A stretch of DNA of 9,775 nt from Acidobacteriaceae bacterium (GTDB taxonomy: Bacteria; Acidobacteriota; Terriglobia; Terriglobales; Acidobacteriaceae): assembly GCA_030049955.1 (NCBI GenBank), contig JASIJX010000247.1, positions 1 through 9,775 on the forward strand. Reading direction: 5' to 3'. The notes below the pieces were generated by a model, which searched no databases, had not been told where the DNA came from, and saw only the letters and a list, made by a program, of their open reading frames with translations. A program made the translations under genes and the position numbers. Shown here one piece after another: positions 8,884 to 9,775 of this stretch (the stretch's first letter is position 1; each line of letters starts with the position of its first letter).

Positions 8884-9182
8884 TTTGACACCTCCGAAGA
8901 CTCGGCAGAAACGTCAACTGGCTCGGACTTTGTGTTCTGCATCCGCCGCAAGATTGACTCCATAACAAATCGATCCGTTTCTGCCACGGCTTCAGGATGC
9001 GATTCTGCGCGTATCGCCTGCTCGGAGCGATCAACGAGCTGAAAGAATTCTCGTGCGGCGGGCAATTTGCCCTGCGCCGCTTGTGTACCGATTTGCATCA
9101 TCGCAGTCTCCAATTTGGTTACTGTTCTTGCTCCGCGTGGTCCGTTGATCCGCACCGGTTGACGAGATTCCTTGAGAACCAC
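8880..9182 (-). CDS. DUF5681-like protein, small-terminase position, 5' end damaged
   Basis: The longest start-to-stop frame gives 100 residues from a GTG at 9182. The reading frame stays open upstream to a TAA at 9300-9302, and those untranslated codons encode RRPKGTKNLDSV. Joined to VLKESRQPVRINGPRGARTVTKLETAMMQIGTQAAQGKLPAAREFFQLV, this is the pattern I associate with DUF5681: a GRPKGxKN motif, then a basic strand, then TKLEA and a QGxLxAA helix. Such proteins sit just upstream of TerL and may act as the small subunit. The GTG falls inside the conserved block and has no ribosome binding site, so it is unlikely to be the native start. No other ATG, GTG or TTG exists in this frame. The gene therefore looks 5'-truncated or frameshifted. 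It overlaps TerL by 4 bases (ATGA). Confidence 0.65.
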   Translation of the reverse strand: MVLKESRQPVRINGPRGARTVTKLETAMMQIGTQAAQGKLPAAREFFQLVDRSEQAIRAESHPEAVAETDRFVMESILRRMQNTKSEPVDVSAESSEVSK

Positions 9183-9208
9183 AGAGTCAAGGTTTTTGGT
9201 GCCTTTCG

Positions 9209-9273
9209 GGCGCCGGTCACGGCGTGAACGGCGGATTGCCGGGTGTAAGTCTGCCAGCGACGAATGGCGACAT
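9209..9273 (-). pseudogene. Possible N-terminal piece of the DUF5681-like gene in another frame
   Basis: An ATG at 9273-9271 (minus strand) opens a short frame reading MSPFVAGRLTPGNPPFTP, then TGA. GNPPFTP resembles the PG.SGNP / GNPP words near the start of DUF5681 proteins. An AGGT lies six bases before the ATG. Removing one base at the CCG-TGA junction joins it to DRRPKGTKN, giving a 130-residue protein of normal shape. This may be a frameshifted N-terminus, or chance; the match is short. Confidence 0.3.
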
Positions 9274-9276
9274 CCG

Positions 9277-9306
9277 TTGACCTGTAGTCTTGTCAGACGT
9301 TATCTT
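9277..9306 (+). promoter_or_regulatory. Candidate sigma-70 promoter of the riboswitch-cobU transcript
   Basis: TTGACC (9277-9282) matches five of six -35 positions and is followed after 18 bases by TATCTT (9301-9306), four of six at -10. Transcription would start around 9311-9313, exactly where the aptamer's P1 stem begins. That fit supports the call. The -35 box lies only 4 bases from the possible minus-strand ATG at 9273. Confidence 0.55.
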
Positions 9307-9310
9307 TCAA

Positions 9311-9464
9311 GCATCTGGTGTTCGGGAAGGCGGTGCGATTCCGCCACTACCCCGTAACTGTGAACGCTGAGAGATCGGCACTCTGCTTGAAGCCACTGGG
9401 GCGTTTGGTCCTGGGAAGGCAGCCGATTCTCGATGAAGCGCAAGTCAGGAGACCGGCCAGATGC
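9311..9464 (+). promoter_or_regulatory. Cobalamin (adenosylcobalamin) riboswitch aptamer
   Basis: The closing stem P1 is perfect: GCATCTGG (9311-9318) pairs with CCAGATGC (9457-9464). Between them are the family landmarks in order: TTCGGGAAGGCGGTG followed by the ATTCCGCC return strand, CCCCGTAACTGTGAACGC, the B12-box-like GCCACTGGG near 9391-9400, TCCTGGGAAGGC, and the closing GCAAGTCAGGAGACCGGCC. This class binds cobalamin and lowers expression of B12 synthesis or uptake genes. It lies about 150 bases upstream of cobU, a B12-pathway gene, so target and sensor agree. The sequence after P1 is the expression platform. Confidence 0.95.
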
Positions 9465-9576
9465 CAATCTGGGCTATTTCAACTTCGATGGGAGAGTTGA
9501 AGAGCATGGTCACGACATCCGCGTTGTGGATTGCCGAGCTGCAGCCTCAGGATCACGTCCCACTTTTTTGTCTTTA

Positions 9577-9599
9577 GGCGTTCGCTGATGCCGAACGCC
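9577..9599 (+). promoter_or_regulatory. Expression-platform hairpin abutting the cobU ribosome binding site
   Basis: GGCGTTCG (9577-9584) pairs perfectly with CGAACGCC (9592-9599) around a CTGATGC loop. The stem ends one base before GGAG (9600-9603), the ribosome binding site eight bases ahead of the cobU ATG. It also hides an alternative in-frame ATG at 9588 in its loop. Placement against the SD suggests control of translation. A second weaker hairpin, TTCAAC (9478-9483) with GTTGAA (9496-9501), lies upstream. A run of six T residues (9564-9569) has no convincing stem before it, so transcription termination is less likely. Confidence 0.5.
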
Positions 9600-9611
9600 G
9601 GAGAGCAACCC

Positions 9612-9775
9612 ATGCATGCAAGACCGGTCCAGGAAGTAACTCTCGTTTTGGGCGGTGTTCGCAGCGGCAAGAGCCGCTATGCGCTTGAACTTGCCGCGCA
9701 CGTAGCGCGTGTGACTTTTTTGGCGACTGCGGAGCGACGCGATGATGACGAAATGATGCGGAAGATCGAGCGACA
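9612..9775 (+). CDS. cobU: Adenosylcobinamide kinase / adenosylcobinamide-phosphate guanylyltransferase, 5' end only
   Basis: The first 54 complete codons are present; the gene runs off the window. It reads MHARPVQEVTLVLGGVRSGKS, where GGVRSGKS is the P-loop typical of CobU/CobP, then YALELA, a strand VTFLATA and EMMRKIER, the start of the family's conserved helix. The enzyme phosphorylates adenosylcobinamide and then transfers GMP to give adenosylcobinamide-GDP in the nucleotide-loop assembly of B12, in the cytoplasm. I chose ATG 9612 because GGAG stands eight bases upstream. An in-frame ATG at 9588 lacks a ribosome binding site and lies in a hairpin loop. Expression is probably lowered by cobalamin through the riboswitch upstream. 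Whether further cob genes follow cannot be seen. The name cobP is used for the same enzyme in some bacteria. Confidence 0.92.
   Translation, partial: MHARPVQEVTLVLGGVRSGKSRYALELAAHVARVTFLATAERRDDDEMMRKIER

Larger units (their letters stand above)
466..9276. mobile_element. Putative integrated element or island between tRNA-Ser and cob locus
   Basis: Everything between the tRNA 3' end and the promoter of the riboswitch-controlled gene is accessory: a stand-alone nuclease-like gene, a serine recombinase with its DUF2924 partner, and a phage packaging pair. Both flanks are core genes. The bounds given are the outer limits consistent with the genes seen. No direct repeat of the tRNA 3' end and no clear att core were found, so it may instead be two or more insertions on top of each other, or a decayed element. 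Its history is inferred. Confidence 0.45.

Noticed and set aside
466..9310. Direct repeat of the tRNA-Ser 3' end as attR
   Set aside because: Searched by eye for GGTTCGAATCC and the CCTCTCCGCCA end in the gaps and right edge; none found within the window.
9588..9590. ATG at 9588 as the cobU start
   Set aside because: In frame, but no ribosome binding site and it sits in the loop of a perfect hairpin; ATG 9612 has GGAG at good spacing.

Overview
This is a bacterial chromosomal window in which two housekeeping ends flank an accessory insert. The left end holds the last 62 codons of the primary sigma factor gene rpoD and a tRNA-Ser(CGA) gene. The right end holds a promoter, a cobalamin riboswitch and the start of a cobU/cobP-type cobinamide kinase gene. 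The wording of the RpoD C-terminus, the cobalamin riboswitch ahead of cobU and the DUF2924/serine recombinase pair would fit an Acidobacteriota or Alphaproteobacteria-like Gram-negative. I lean to Acidobacteriota, but this is a memory-based impression and not a proven assignment.

Layout: 2-190 rpoD 3' end (+); 191-373 spacer with a TATAAT box and two hairpins; 374-465 tRNA-Ser(CGA) (+); 466-808 no convincing gene; 809-4657 a 1282-residue SEC-C protein whose C-terminus carries a PD-(D/E)XK nuclease-like motif (+); 4658-5003 convergent gap; 5004-7105 an overlapping pair on the minus strand, DUF2924 followed by a large serine recombinase; 7106-7452 gap with a 9-bp inverted repeat; 7453-9182 a second overlapping minus-strand pair, a DUF5681-like protein (5' end damaged) followed by a full-length phage terminase large subunit; 9277-9611 promoter, cobalamin riboswitch aptamer and expression platform; 9612 to the end, cobU (+, incomplete).

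How it works together: the four minus-strand genes are mobile or phage DNA. The recombinase pair could cut and join DNA. The terminase pair would package DNA, but no portal, capsid or tail genes are present, so this is a remnant or a satellite-like unit. The SEC-C gene is the only gene on the opposite strand of the insert and looks like cargo. Its likely nuclease domain and its place beside a tRNA gene and a recombinase make it a candidate for an uncharacterised phage-defence or DNA-processing protein; that is inference. At the right edge the packaging genes end within a few tens of bases of the promoter of the B12-controlled gene, so the edge of the insert can be placed closely. No tRNA-derived direct repeat marking a classical attR was found by eye.
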